In this document: in pieces, positions 1-6,713 of the stretch | How the letters are laid out: every line of letters begins with the position of its first letter | Position numbering within the stretch: the first letter of the stretch is position 1 | NCBI GenBank assembly: GCA_013360875.1 | Contig: JABWAU010000024.1 | Coordinates: 1 to 38,323 of the forward strand | Direction: 5' to 3' | From: Anaerolineales bacterium | Lineage (GTDB): Bacteria > Chloroflexota > Anaerolineae > Anaerolineales > Villigracilaceae | Length of the DNA: 38,323 nucleotides | Notes under the pieces: generated by a model | The model's database searches: none | What the model was told of the DNA's origin: nothing | Seen by the model: only the letters and a program-made list of their open reading frames with translations | Made by a program: the position numbers and the translations under genes

Positions 1-150
1 CGCGACGAGGACGGCAAACGCATCCCCATGGATGTGAATGTGGGCGACAGGGTGCTGTTCGCGAAGTATTCCGGCACCGAAGTGAAGGTGGATGGCAAGA
101 AACTGCTCATCCTGCGCGAAAGCGACATTCTGGCAATAATCGAAGGCTAA
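1..150 (+). CDS. groES: Co-chaperonin GroES, C-terminal part
   Basis: The window opens inside this gene in frame 1. The last 49 codons encode the GroES C-terminal half, with '[20 protein letters not shown]' followed by '[13 protein letters not shown]' and a stop. GroES forms the heptameric lid of the GroEL folding chamber in the cytoplasm. The groEL gene follows 77 nt downstream on the same strand, the usual groESL operon order. The N-terminal half and the promoter lie outside the window, so any CIRCE/HrcA-type operator cannot be judged. Identity is clear from both the residues and the context. Confidence 0.96.
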   Translation, partial: RDEDGKRIPMDVNVGDRVLFAKYSGTEVKVDGKKLLILRESDILAIIEG

Positions 151-164
151 ACATTTCCGCGTAA

Positions 165-202
165 GCAACGTTCTCAAACGTTGCGGCGCGCGAGAGCGCG
201 CC
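165..202. repeat. Two back-to-back hairpins in the groES-groEL gap
   Basis: The first stem is GCAACGTT (165-172), loop CTCA, then AACGTTGC (177-184). It is followed directly by GGCGCGC (185-191), loop GAGA, GCGCGCC (196-202). Both stems are perfect. The groEL ribosome binding site GGAGGA at 215-220 lies downstream and stays free. The first hairpin belongs to a family with core CGTT-CTCN-AACG that recurs near 10680 and 24907-24978. In the mRNA these stems could influence the GroES:GroEL ratio or stability (inference). Confidence 0.75.
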
Positions 203-227
203 ACGCAAATAATCGGAGGAATAAATA

Positions 228-1880
228 ATGGCTGCTAAACAACTTGTCTTTTCAGAGGACGCCCGCCGCAAACTCAAGAACGGCATGAATATCGTCGCGA
301 ACGCGGTGAGCGCGACCCTCGGTCCCAAGGGGCGCAACGTGGCGGTGGATCGCAAATTCGGTTCCCCCACCATCACGCACGACGGCGTTTCCGTCGCGAA
401 AGAGATCGAACTCGAAGACCCGTTCGAGAACATGGGCGCGCAACTCCTCAAGGAAGCCGCGACCAAGACCAACGACATCGCCGGAGATGGCACGACCACC
501 TCGACCGTGCTGGCTCACGCCATCGTGAACGAAGGTTTGAAAGCCCTGGAAGCCGGTTTCAACCCGATGCTTATCAAGAACGGCATTGTGCTTGCAACTG
601 AAACCGTCGTGGAGGAACTCCGCAAGATGTCGGTCAAGATTGACACCAAGGAGGAGATCGGTCACGTTGCCACCAACTCCGCCGCGGACGAGCAGATCGG
701 CACGCTCATCGCGGACGTGATGGACAAGGTCGGCAAGGACGGCGTCATCACCGTCGAAGAATCCAAGTCCCTGCAGTTCGAGACCGAATACGTGGAGGGT
801 ATGCAGTTCGACCGCGGCTATATCTCGCCCTACTTCATCACCAGCACCGACAAAATGGAGGCGGTGATCAGCGAACCCTACATCCTCATCCACGAAAAGA
901 AGATCTCCGCCGCGCAGGATATCGTTCCCATCCTCGAAAAACTCGTCCAGATCGGAAAGCGCGAACTGGTCATCATCGCGGAGGACATTGACGGCGAAGC
1001 GCTCGCCACCCTCGTCCTCAACAAATTGCGCGGCATGTTGAACGTGCTGGCTGTCAAAGCCCCCGGCTTCGGCGACCGCCGCAAAGCCATGTTGCAGGAT
1101 ATTGCTATCCTGACCGGCGGCACCGTGATCTCCGAAGAGACCGGGCGCAAACTCGAAACCGCCACCATCCAGGACCTCGGCAAGGCTGAAAAAGTCGTCT
1201 CCGACAAAGAAAATACCACTATCGTTGGCGGCAAGGGCAAGAAGTCTGACATCGAGGGTCGCATCAAGGAGATCCGCGCCGAGATCGAGAAAAGCACCAG
1301 CGACTACGACAAGGAAAAACTGCAAGAACGCCTTGCCAAGTTGAGCGGCGGCGTCGCCATCATCCGTGTGGGCGCGGCGACCGAGACCGAGATGAAGGAA
1401 AAGAAACACCGCGTGGAAGACGCCCTCTCCGCGGCGCGCGCCGCAGTGGAGGAAGGCATCGTACCCGGCGGCGAAATCTCCCTCATCAACACCGCGGCAA
1501 AACTGGACAAACTGGTGAAGGAAAACAGCGACGAATATGAAGAGATACGCGTCGGCATCAACATCGTGCGCAAGGCGCTCGAAGCCCCCATTCGTAAACT
1601 CGCCGCCAACGCCGGGCAGGATGGTTCCGTCATCATTGACACCGTGCGCCGCACCGCCGCCGAGAAGAAGAACAAGAACATCGGCTATAACGTGTTGACC
1701 GGCAAATACGAGGACATGATCCAGGCTGGCGTCATTGACCCGGTCAAAGTGGTGCGCGGCGCGCTCGAAAATGCCGCCTCCATCGCCTCCATGATCCTCA
1801 CCACGGACGTGCTCATCACCGACATGCCGGAGAAGGAAAAACCCGCTCCCGCCATGCCGCCCGGCGGTATGGATTACTAA
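228..1880 (+). CDS. groEL: Chaperonin GroEL (60 kDa)
   Basis: A full-length 550-aa group I chaperonin, the ATP-driven folding chamber that works with GroES. The N-terminal '[15 protein letters not shown]', the ATP-site 'GDGTTT' and the '[15 protein letters not shown]' block containing the catalytic Asp are all present. The start ATG has a strong GGAGGA site 7 nt upstream. The C-terminus ends in PPGGMDY, not in a long GGM tail. One oddity: the family's 'VPGGG' nucleotide-loop motif reads 'VPGGE' here (Glu at about residue 416). A strong terminator follows directly. Identity is certain; whether it is the main or a secondary GroEL copy cannot be told from this window. Confidence 0.98.
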   Translation: MAAKQLVFSEDARRKLKNGMNIVANAVSATLGPKGRNVAVDRKFGSPTITHDGVSVAKEIELEDPFENMGAQLLKEAATKTNDIAGDGTTTSTVLAHAIVNEGLKALEAGFNPMLIKNGIVLATETVVEELRKMSVKIDTKEEIGHVATNSAADEQIGTLIADVMDKVGKDGVITVEESKSLQFETEYVEGMQFDRGYISPYFITSTDKMEAVISEPYILIHEKKISAAQDIVPILEKLVQIGKRELVIIAEDIDGEALATLVLNKLRGMLNVLAVKAPGFGDRRKAMLQDIAILTGGTVISEETGRKLETATIQDLGKAEKVVSDKENTTIVGGKGKKSDIEGRIKEIRAEIEKSTSDYDKEKLQERLAKLSGGVAIIRVGAATETEMKEKKHRVEDALSAARAAVEEGIVPGGEISLINTAAKLDKLVKENSDEYEEIRVGINIVRKALEAPIRKLAANAGQDGSVIIDTVRRTAAEKKNKNIGYNVLTGKYEDMIQAGVIDPVKVVRGALENAASIASMILTTDVLITDMPEKEKPAPAMPPGGMDY

Positions 1881-1886
1881 AACTCC

Positions 1887-1926
1887 AAACCTTGCGAGGG
1901 TCGAAACCCTCGCAAGGTTTTTTTAT
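1887..1926 (+). terminator. Rho-independent terminator of groESL
   Basis: A perfect 14-bp stem (AAACCTTGCGAGGG at 1887-1900, complement at 1907-1920) with a 6-nt loop TCGAAA is followed by a T-run. It starts 7 nt after the groEL stop. Confidence 0.93.
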
Positions 1927-1930
1927 CCGC

Positions 1931-1936
1931 TATAAT
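1931..1936 (+). promoter_or_regulatory. -10 box TATAAT just upstream of a start codon
   Basis: A perfect TATAAT lies 7 nt before the ATG at 1944. Transcription would therefore begin at or within about one base of the start codon, giving a leaderless mRNA. No useful -35 box was seen, because the region overlaps the groEL terminator. Confidence 0.55.
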
Positions 1937-1943
1937 CGAGGCG

Positions 1944-2846
1944 ATGTTCCTTCACCGCAAAAAAATCAACCGGATATCCTGGGCTCTACTCCTCGCACTC
2001 GGACTTTCCGCGTGCGCTTCTGTTTCTTCGCCCGAGCCTGTTCCCACTGTCGTTGTGGCGACGTTTACGCCCGCGCCTCCCACGCCCACCCTCGAGCCGG
2101 TGGCGTTGACGGTGAACGGAGAGGGCGTCACGGTGGTCGAATTCGAAGCGGAAGTGCGGCGTTATCTCGCGGCTCAGTCCGCGTTGGGCAATTCCATTGA
2201 CGAACAGACCGCCGCCGAAGCCGTCGCCGACGATCTCATCGCGCAACTGCTCCTCGCTCAAGCCGCGCGCTTAAATGGATTCACACTCGACGACGCGGCG
2301 TTGCAGGCGCGCATTGATTCGCTTGCCGCACAGATCGGCGGAGCGGAGGCGTTGTCGGCGTGGCGGAATGCCCAAGGGTATAGCGAGCAGGCTTTTCGGT
2401 CCGCTTTGAGGCGTGCGGCGGAGGCGGCATGGATGCGCGATACGATTGCCGCATCCGTCCCCGGTACTGCCGAGCAGGTACACGTCCAACAAATTCTGCT
2501 CTATAATCAAGCGACGGCTCAGGACTTTCTTTCGCAATTGAACGGCGGAGCCGATTTCGACGAACTCGCCGCGCGGGCTGACCCGCTTACGCGCGGCGAA
2601 CTAGGATGGGTGCCGCGAGGCTACCTGCTCGATCCGCAGATCGAAGAGGCTGCGTTTGGTCTGGAAACCGGGCAGTATAGCGATGTGATCGCAACGAACA
2701 TTGGGTTTCACATCCTGAAGGTTTTGGAGCGGGACCCCAACCGCCCGCTTTCGCCCGATGCATACCTTGCCCTGCAGGAACAAACGCTGCGGCGGTGGGT
2801 GCAAGAGCAAAAGCGGCTTGCGAACGTGACGCTGTTTTTGCCGTAA
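1944..2846 (+). CDS. Parvulin-type peptidyl-prolyl isomerase lipoprotein (SurA/PrsA-like)
   Basis: A 300-aa exported protein. The N-terminus has a basic start, a hydrophobic stretch and a lipobox 'LSAC' (Cys about residue 24), so it should be a membrane-anchored lipoprotein. A Pro/Thr-rich linker follows, then a helical SurA-N-like chaperone region. At about residues 175-275 there is a PPIC rotamase domain: 'VHVQQILLYNQATAQ', 'GADFDELAARAD', 'GELGWVPRG' and 'GFHILKVLERD' match the family's conserved blocks. The likely role is folding of secreted proteins outside the membrane. The start at 1944 has only a very close GAGG, so leaderless translation from the TATAAT at 1931 is probable. Confidence 0.85.
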   Translation: MFLHRKKINRISWALLLALGLSACASVSSPEPVPTVVVATFTPAPPTPTLEPVALTVNGEGVTVVEFEAEVRRYLAAQSALGNSIDEQTAAEAVADDLIAQLLLAQAARLNGFTLDDAALQARIDSLAAQIGGAEALSAWRNAQGYSEQAFRSALRRAAEAAWMRDTIAASVPGTAEQVHVQQILLYNQATAQDFLSQLNGGADFDELAARADPLTRGELGWVPRGYLLDPQIEEAAFGLETGQYSDVIATNIGFHILKVLERDPNRPLSPDAYLALQEQTLRRWVQEQKRLANVTLFLP

Positions 2847-2871
2847 TCAGTACTTCACGAAAGCGCGCATT

Positions 2872-2960
2872 TGGCGGTCTCCCCTGGCGCCGCCCGTCAG
2901 GGCAGAGGTGTACCGCCAGATTTTCGCTAGAGAGCGAAAATTACGCGGCGTTTTCGTAAT
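2872..2960. repeat. Cluster of inverted repeats in the intergenic gap
   Basis: Three nested or consecutive stems are visible. TGGCGGT (2872-2878) pairs with ACCGCCA (2912-2918) around an inner CCCTG/CAGGG pair. TTTTCGCT (2921-2928) pairs with AGCGAAAA (2933-2940) around loop AGAG. ATTACG (2940-2945) pairs with CGTAAT (2955-2960). They fill most of the gap before the gene at 2992. No T-run follows, so a simple terminator is unlikely. Confidence 0.5.
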
Positions 2961-2991
2961 CTACTGATAATTGTTGCAACGGAGTGATTCG

Positions 2992-3690
2992 ATGAGAGCA
3001 CAATCCTCTTTGGGAATTTGGGATATTCTCACGCTCGGCGTGCTGGCACTGACCGCCTGCATTGCCGCCTACTTTGCATTGATTTTTGTCAACCCTAATT
3101 CTTCGCTCAACGTTCTGCCGCCCGGCGGAGGGCTTGCTCCCACGCTGACATCCACACCGGCGCCCGCCACTCTTCCTCCCACCTGGACTGCCAGCCCCAC
3201 GCTGGAAGTGTCCCCCACCAATACTCCCGTCCCCACGTGGACGTCGATTCCCACAAATACGCCGTTTTCGCTCGTGCCGCCCACGCGCACGCCGCGACCA
3301 AGCAATACTCCCAGAGCGCCCTTTACCGCTATCTCGATCCAGCAGGTGGACAGTACCATCATTCATCCGGAACTGGCGTGCAATTGGGCGGGCATCGGCG
3401 GGACGGTGGTGGATACGAACAACAGCCACGTCATCGGGACGGTCGTCGTCCTGCGCGGCACGTTGAACGGAAGCACGGTTGACCTGACGACCGTGACCGG
3501 CATCAACAAGGAATACGGTCCCTCCGGTTATGAGTTCGTTTTGGGGGACGCGCCCGTCGCTTCGAACAAAACCTTATACGTGCAACTCGTGGATTTGAAC
3601 GGTATTCCCCTCTCGGACAAGGTGGAGATCGCCACCTCCGCCGATTGCTCGAAGAACCTGGTTCTGGTGAGGTTCAAGAAGAACCGGTGA
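2992..3690 (+). CDS. Membrane-anchored protein with Pro/Thr linker, unknown function
   Basis: A 232-aa protein of unrecognised function. It has one N-terminal membrane segment (about residues 8-33, 'LGVLALTACIAAYFALIFV'). A Pro/Thr-rich extracellular linker of about 70 residues follows ('PTWTASPTLEVSPTNTPVPT'). The C-terminal domain of about 115 residues is probably beta-rich and has two Cys (in 'ELACNWAGIGG' and 'SADCSKN') that could form a disulfide. The ATG at 2992 is chosen because GGAG (2981-2984) sits 7 nt upstream; a TTG at 2971 has no such site. The layout suggests an outward-facing beta-sandwich on a stalk. It stands alone, between a repeat cluster and a terminator. Confidence 0.75.
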   Translation: MRAQSSLGIWDILTLGVLALTACIAAYFALIFVNPNSSLNVLPPGGGLAPTLTSTPAPATLPPTWTASPTLEVSPTNTPVPTWTSIPTNTPFSLVPPTRTPRPSNTPRAPFTAISIQQVDSTIIHPELACNWAGIGGTVVDTNNSHVIGTVVVLRGTLNGSTVDLTTVTGINKEYGPSGYEFVLGDAPVASNKTLYVQLVDLNGIPLSDKVEIATSADCSKNLVLVRFKKNR

Positions 3691-3701
3691 TCCGATTGGA
3701 T

Positions 3702-3736
3702 CGTAGCGCAAGACGAAGTCTTGCGCTACGTTTTTA
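3702..3736 (+). terminator. Rho-independent terminator
   Basis: A perfect 13-bp stem (arm CGTAGCGCAAGAC at 3702-3714) with a GAA loop is followed by TTTTT. It ends the gene at 2992-3690, and its T-run touches the stop codon of the convergent aminotransferase gene. Confidence 0.92.
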
Positions 3737-4651
3737 GACCGCCACGTTCCAGTGTTCGTACTTTTTATTTTTTCCCCGTAAGATATCCTCGTACATGGTG
3801 CGCAGCCTGGCGGTAATGGGACCCATGACGCCCGCGCCCACAGGGCGGTGATCCACTTTCGTGACGGCGGTGATTTGCGCGGCAGTGCCGGTCAGGAAGA
3901 GTTCCTCGGCGATGAACACCTCCGTGCGGTCAATGGATCGTTCCCGAACCTCCAATCCCAGTTCGTCCCGCGCCAGTTCGATGACCGATTTGCGCGTGAT
4001 GCCCTCGAGGATATTGTCCGTCACAGGCGGGGTAATCAGCGTCCCGTCGCGCACCATGAAGATGTTCATCGCCGAGCCTTCGGAGATGTGCCCGTTGTTG
4101 TCGAGGACGAACGCTTCGTCGAAGCCGGCGCGCACCGCGTCGGTCTTGATCAGCGCCGAGTTGACGTACGCGCCCGCCACCTTGCCGCGCGCCGGGATGA
4201 CGTTATCGTCAATGCGTCGCCAGGAGGAGACCGTCACGTGCGCGTTGGCGTCGTTCTTGACGTAGGGCTCGTACGCCATTACGAACATGCAGAACTCGTC
4301 CTTCAAGCCGTGCAGTTTCACGCCGATGCCCAGGTTCGCCTTGTAAAAGGTAGGGCGCAGGTAAATATCCTGCTGCCAGTTGTCGGTGCGCAAGAGATCG
4401 AGCGTGAGTTCGATCAAACTCTCCTCGTCGTAGTCCGTCTGCATTGCCATCATCTTCGCCGAATGCAGCAGCCTGCGAAAATGATCGTAGGGACGAAAAA
4501 CGAAGAGCCGTTTCATCTCTTCGTTCCAGTAACCTCGCAGCCCGCCGAATACGGCTGTGCCATATAAAAAGCCGTGCGTGGCGATGCTGATCTTCGCCTC
4601 CGAAAGGGGAACGATCTTTCCCTCAAAAAACGCATGCTTCGAGAGATCCAC
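3734..4651 (-). CDS. ilvE: Branched-chain amino acid aminotransferase
   Basis: A 305-aa PLP fold-type IV transaminase. It interconverts Leu, Ile or Val and their 2-oxo acids using glutamate/2-oxoglutarate in the cytoplasm. The start block 'FFEGKIVPLSEAKISI' and 'HGFLYGTAVFGGLRGY' match IlvE. The PLP lysine is K157 in 'RGKVAGAYVNS', and 'EGSAMNIF' (E191) matches the cofactor-binding EGS-x-NIF block. The start codon is GTG, with GGAGGTG 5 nt upstream. A TATAAT on the minus strand at 4697-4702 may be its -10 box. D-amino-acid or 4-amino-4-deoxychorismate activity in the same fold is possible but less likely, given the size and motifs. Confidence 0.93.
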   Translation of the reverse strand: MDLSKHAFFEGKIVPLSEAKISIATHGFLYGTAVFGGLRGYWNEEMKRLFVFRPYDHFRRLLHSAKMMAMQTDYDEESLIELTLDLLRTDNWQQDIYLRPTFYKANLGIGVKLHGLKDEFCMFVMAYEPYVKNDANAHVTVSSWRRIDDNVIPARGKVAGAYVNSALIKTDAVRAGFDEAFVLDNNGHISEGSAMNIFMVRDGTLITPPVTDNILEGITRKSVIELARDELGLEVRERSIDRTEVFIAEELFLTGTAAQITAVTKVDHRPVGAGVMGPITARLRTMYEDILRGKNKKYEHWNVAV

Positions 4652-4696
4652 TACTGCACCTCCAGAAAATGGGATAGGACCAACTCTTACACGGGA

Positions 4697-4702
4697 ATTA
4701 TA
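4697..4702 (-). promoter_or_regulatory. Putative -10 box for ilvE
   Basis: TATAAT on the minus strand (ATTATA on the plus strand) sits 45 nt before the GTG start. The -35 region is not clear, so this rests on the -10 match alone. Confidence 0.45.
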
Positions 4703-4759
4703 CCTGATACCCTCCGATTCGCTCCCACGCCGACGGTTGCTTCGCGCATTATCCGAGCC

Positions 4760-4809
4760 TTGACTTTCGCCCGAAAACGATTAAAATTTAATTCGATAAT
4801 CATCGAATT
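4760..4809 (+). promoter_or_regulatory. Promoter with palindromic operator for the HTH-DUF2087 pair
   Basis: TTGACT (4760-4765) and TAAAAT (4782-4787) are separated by 16 nt, a good sigma-70-type promoter. A perfect inverted repeat follows at once: AATTCGAT (4790-4797), spacer AATC, ATCGAATT (4802-4809). It covers the expected transcription start. Placement and symmetry fit binding by an ArsR-type dimer, so autorepression by one or both downstream regulators is the simplest reading (inference). Confidence 0.7.
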
Positions 4810-4827
4810 GGATTGAGAGCGAAAAAA

Positions 4828-5382
4828 ATGGAACCCCAACCCGAAGTGCTGAATTTCGTCAAAGCCATGGCGTCCGCCGAACGCTTGCGCGTGATCGGCG
4901 CGCTGGCGCGCGGACGCGCCACACAGACGGAGATTGCCGAGCAATTACACCTCCCCATACGGGACGTATTCCAACACTTATCCTTTCTTGTGCATGTGGA
5001 TGTTGTCCATGAAAGGGACGGGGTCTACGAGTTGAATGAGAAAGCCATCGAGTCGCTGGCACGCGGACAGTTGAAGGACAGCCGTCCACAATATGAGGAA
5101 CAGCCCGAGGATGTCCGCAAGGTGCTGAGGGCATACCTCAACGCCGATGGCACGCTCAGGCAGGTCCCGTTGGAAACGAAAAAACTGCTCGTCATTTTGA
5201 ACTTCATCGTGGATGTGTTCGCGTTCGATGCGACCTATACGGAGAAGGAGGTCAACACCATCCTGCGACGCTTCAACCCGGACACAGCCGCCCTGCGCCG
5301 TTACCTCGTGGATCACGGCCTCATGGCGCGCGAGAGCGATGGCTCGAAATACTGGCGCGTGAAAAAGGAGATGCTGCCGTGA
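4828..5382 (+). CDS. ArsR-type HTH regulator with DUF2087 domain (first copy)
   Basis: A 184-aa protein. The N-terminal 75 residues form a winged helix typical of ArsR regulators ('ALARGRATQTEIAEQLHLPI', then 'HLSFLVHVDVV'). The C-terminal part is a DUF2087 domain: 'YLNADGTLRQVPLETKKLLV', 'YTEKEVNTILRRF', 'TAALRRYLVDHGLMARE' and a final 'YWRV'. DUF2087 has no settled biochemical role. No metal-binding Cys cluster is visible. The start is taken at the ATG 4828; a TTG at 4813 in the same frame is less likely. The gene overlaps its paralogue by 4 nt, so the two are co-translated. An inverted repeat upstream is a probable operator. Confidence 0.85.
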   Translation: MEPQPEVLNFVKAMASAERLRVIGALARGRATQTEIAEQLHLPIRDVFQHLSFLVHVDVVHERDGVYELNEKAIESLARGQLKDSRPQYEEQPEDVRKVLRAYLNADGTLRQVPLETKKLLVILNFIVDVFAFDATYTEKEVNTILRRFNPDTAALRRYLVDHGLMARESDGSKYWRVKKEMLP

Positions 5383-5933
5383 GCGAAGAACTTGTCGCCT
5401 TTTTCAAAGCGCTGGCGGACGCGAACCGCCTCAAGATCGTGGGCTTGCTTGCGGAAAAACCCTATAGCGTGGAGGAACTCGCCGCGCTGTTGAACCTCAA
5501 GCCGTCCACGGTCTCGCATCATCTCGCCAGACTTTCCGAGGTGGGATTGGTGCAGTCGCGCCCCGAAAGTTATTACAGCGTCTATCAACTGGATCAAAAG
5601 GCGCTGGAGGAAAAGACCCGCGTCATCTTTTCGAAGGAGGAACTTTCCACTGCCGCCGCCGAAGTGGATGTGGATGCCTACGATAAAAAGGTGATCAAGG
5701 ATTGCACGCGGCGCGACGGCAGTTTGAAAACCATTCCCGCCCAACGCAAAAAACTCGACGCCATCCTGCGGTATGTCGTGAAATCGTTCGAGGTCGGCAA
5801 ACGGTACAGCGAAAAGCGCGTCAACGAGATCCTCTCGAAGTATCACGAGGATACTGCCACATTGCGCCGTGAACTGGTCGGCGCCGGGTTGATGCAGCGC
5901 GAAGGCGGGGGAGGCGAATACTGGAGGGTTTAG
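5379..5933 (+). CDS. ArsR-type HTH regulator with DUF2087 domain (second copy)
   Basis: A 184-aa paralogue of the preceding protein with the same order of domains. The N-terminal winged helix has 'EELAALLNLKPSTVSHHLARL', a more canonical ArsR recognition helix than the first copy. The C-terminal DUF2087 has 'DGSLKTIPAQRKKLDAILRY', 'YSEKRVNEIL', 'TATLRRELVGAGLMQRE' and 'YWRV'. It begins with GTG inside a GTGA overlap with the upstream stop and has AAGGAG 7 nt before it. Two tandem, translationally coupled paralogues suggest a heterodimer or a duplicated regulator (inference). The target genes are unknown. Confidence 0.86.
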   Translation: MSEELVAFFKALADANRLKIVGLLAEKPYSVEELAALLNLKPSTVSHHLARLSEVGLVQSRPESYYSVYQLDQKALEEKTRVIFSKEELSTAAAEVDVDAYDKKVIKDCTRRDGSLKTIPAQRKKLDAILRYVVKSFEVGKRYSEKRVNEILSKYHEDTATLRRELVGAGLMQREGGGGEYWRV

Positions 5934-5963
5934 TCCCTCATCGAAAGGGGATCATAACGAAAC

Positions 5964-5996
5964 GCGGGTCACAGGAGAGCATCGCCTGTGACCCGC
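5964..5996. terminator. Bidirectional hairpin between convergent genes
   Basis: A perfect 12-bp stem (GCGGGTCACAGG at 5964-5975, complement at 5985-5996) with a 9-nt loop lies between the convergent ends of the HTH-DUF2087 operon and the response regulator. The T-runs are weak on both sides (ATTCTT on plus, GTTTCGTT on minus). Confidence 0.65.
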
Positions 5997-6025
5997 ATTC
6001 TTGAATCGCGGCTCAGGAAACCGAA

Positions 6026-6700
6026 TCACTTCTTCAACATCTGGTCCTTGTTGACCAGCCCCCTCTGCCACGCATAGACCGCCACCTGGGTGCGGTCTGC
6101 CAGGTGCAATTTACTCAGGATGTTGCTCACATGTCCCTTGACCGTATTCTCGCTGATCACGAGGGTCTCCGCGATCTGGCTGTTGGTCATGCCCTTGGCG
6201 ATCAACCGTAACACGTCCAGTTCCCGCTCGGTCAATTCGGTGAACAGCGCGAGTTCCTCGTTGTCGTCGCCGCGGATGTTCTGCAGGACGCGTTCGGCGA
6301 CCAGCGGATGCAGGGTCACTTCATGGCGCACCGCCCGTTGCAGCGCTTCCGCCAGTTTTTCCATCTTCATATCCTTGAGAATGTACGAGTTTGCTCCGGC
6401 TTTCAACGCCGGAAAAATGTGCACATCCTCGTGATACGACGTCAATACCACGACCTGCGTGCGCGGGCTGATCTTTTTGATCTGCCGCGTCGTTTCCACG
6501 CCGTCCATGCCCGGCATGATCAGGTCGAGCAGGACGATATCCGGTATCAATTCGGAGACGAGTTTGACGGCAACCTCGCCCGATTCCGCCTCCCCGACCA
6601 CCTCGAAATCCTTGATCGTTTGAAGATATGAACGAATACCGTTTCGGACCACTTCGTGGTCGTCCACGATCAAAATGCTGATGGTGTTATGCTTTGGCAT
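6026..6700 (-). CDS. NarL/LuxR-family response regulator
   Basis: A 224-aa two-component regulator. The receiver domain (about 1-125) has the acidic pocket D13/D14, phosphoacceptor D59 in 'IVLLDLIMPGMDG', T87 and K109. The C-terminal LuxR HTH has 'LTERELDVLRLIAKGMTNSQ' followed by 'ENTVKGHVSNILSKLH'. It would bind DNA after phosphorylation by the sensor kinase encoded 13 nt upstream. The ATG at 6700 is chosen because GAGGCG lies just before it and the receiver fold begins there; the reading frame stays open further upstream but overlaps the kinase gene. The pair forms one operon, and this gene ends at the hairpin at 5964-5996. Confidence 0.93.
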   Translation of the reverse strand: MPKHNTISILIVDDHEVVRNGIRSYLQTIKDFEVVGEAESGEVAVKLVSELIPDIVLLDLIMPGMDGVETTRQIKKISPRTQVVVLTSYHEDVHIFPALKAGANSYILKDMKMEKLAEALQRAVRHEVTLHPLVAERVLQNIRGDDNEELALFTELTERELDVLRLIAKGMTNSQIAETLVISENTVKGHVSNILSKLHLADRTQVAVYAWQRGLVNKDQMLKK

Positions 6701-6713
6701 GATCGCCTCTTTC

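Noticed and set aside
228-1880. Long antisense frames opposite groEL, the sensor kinase, subunit I and the DGR target.
   Set aside because: They are mirror frames of GC-rich codons, with low-complexity residues, no family motifs and no ribosome sites.
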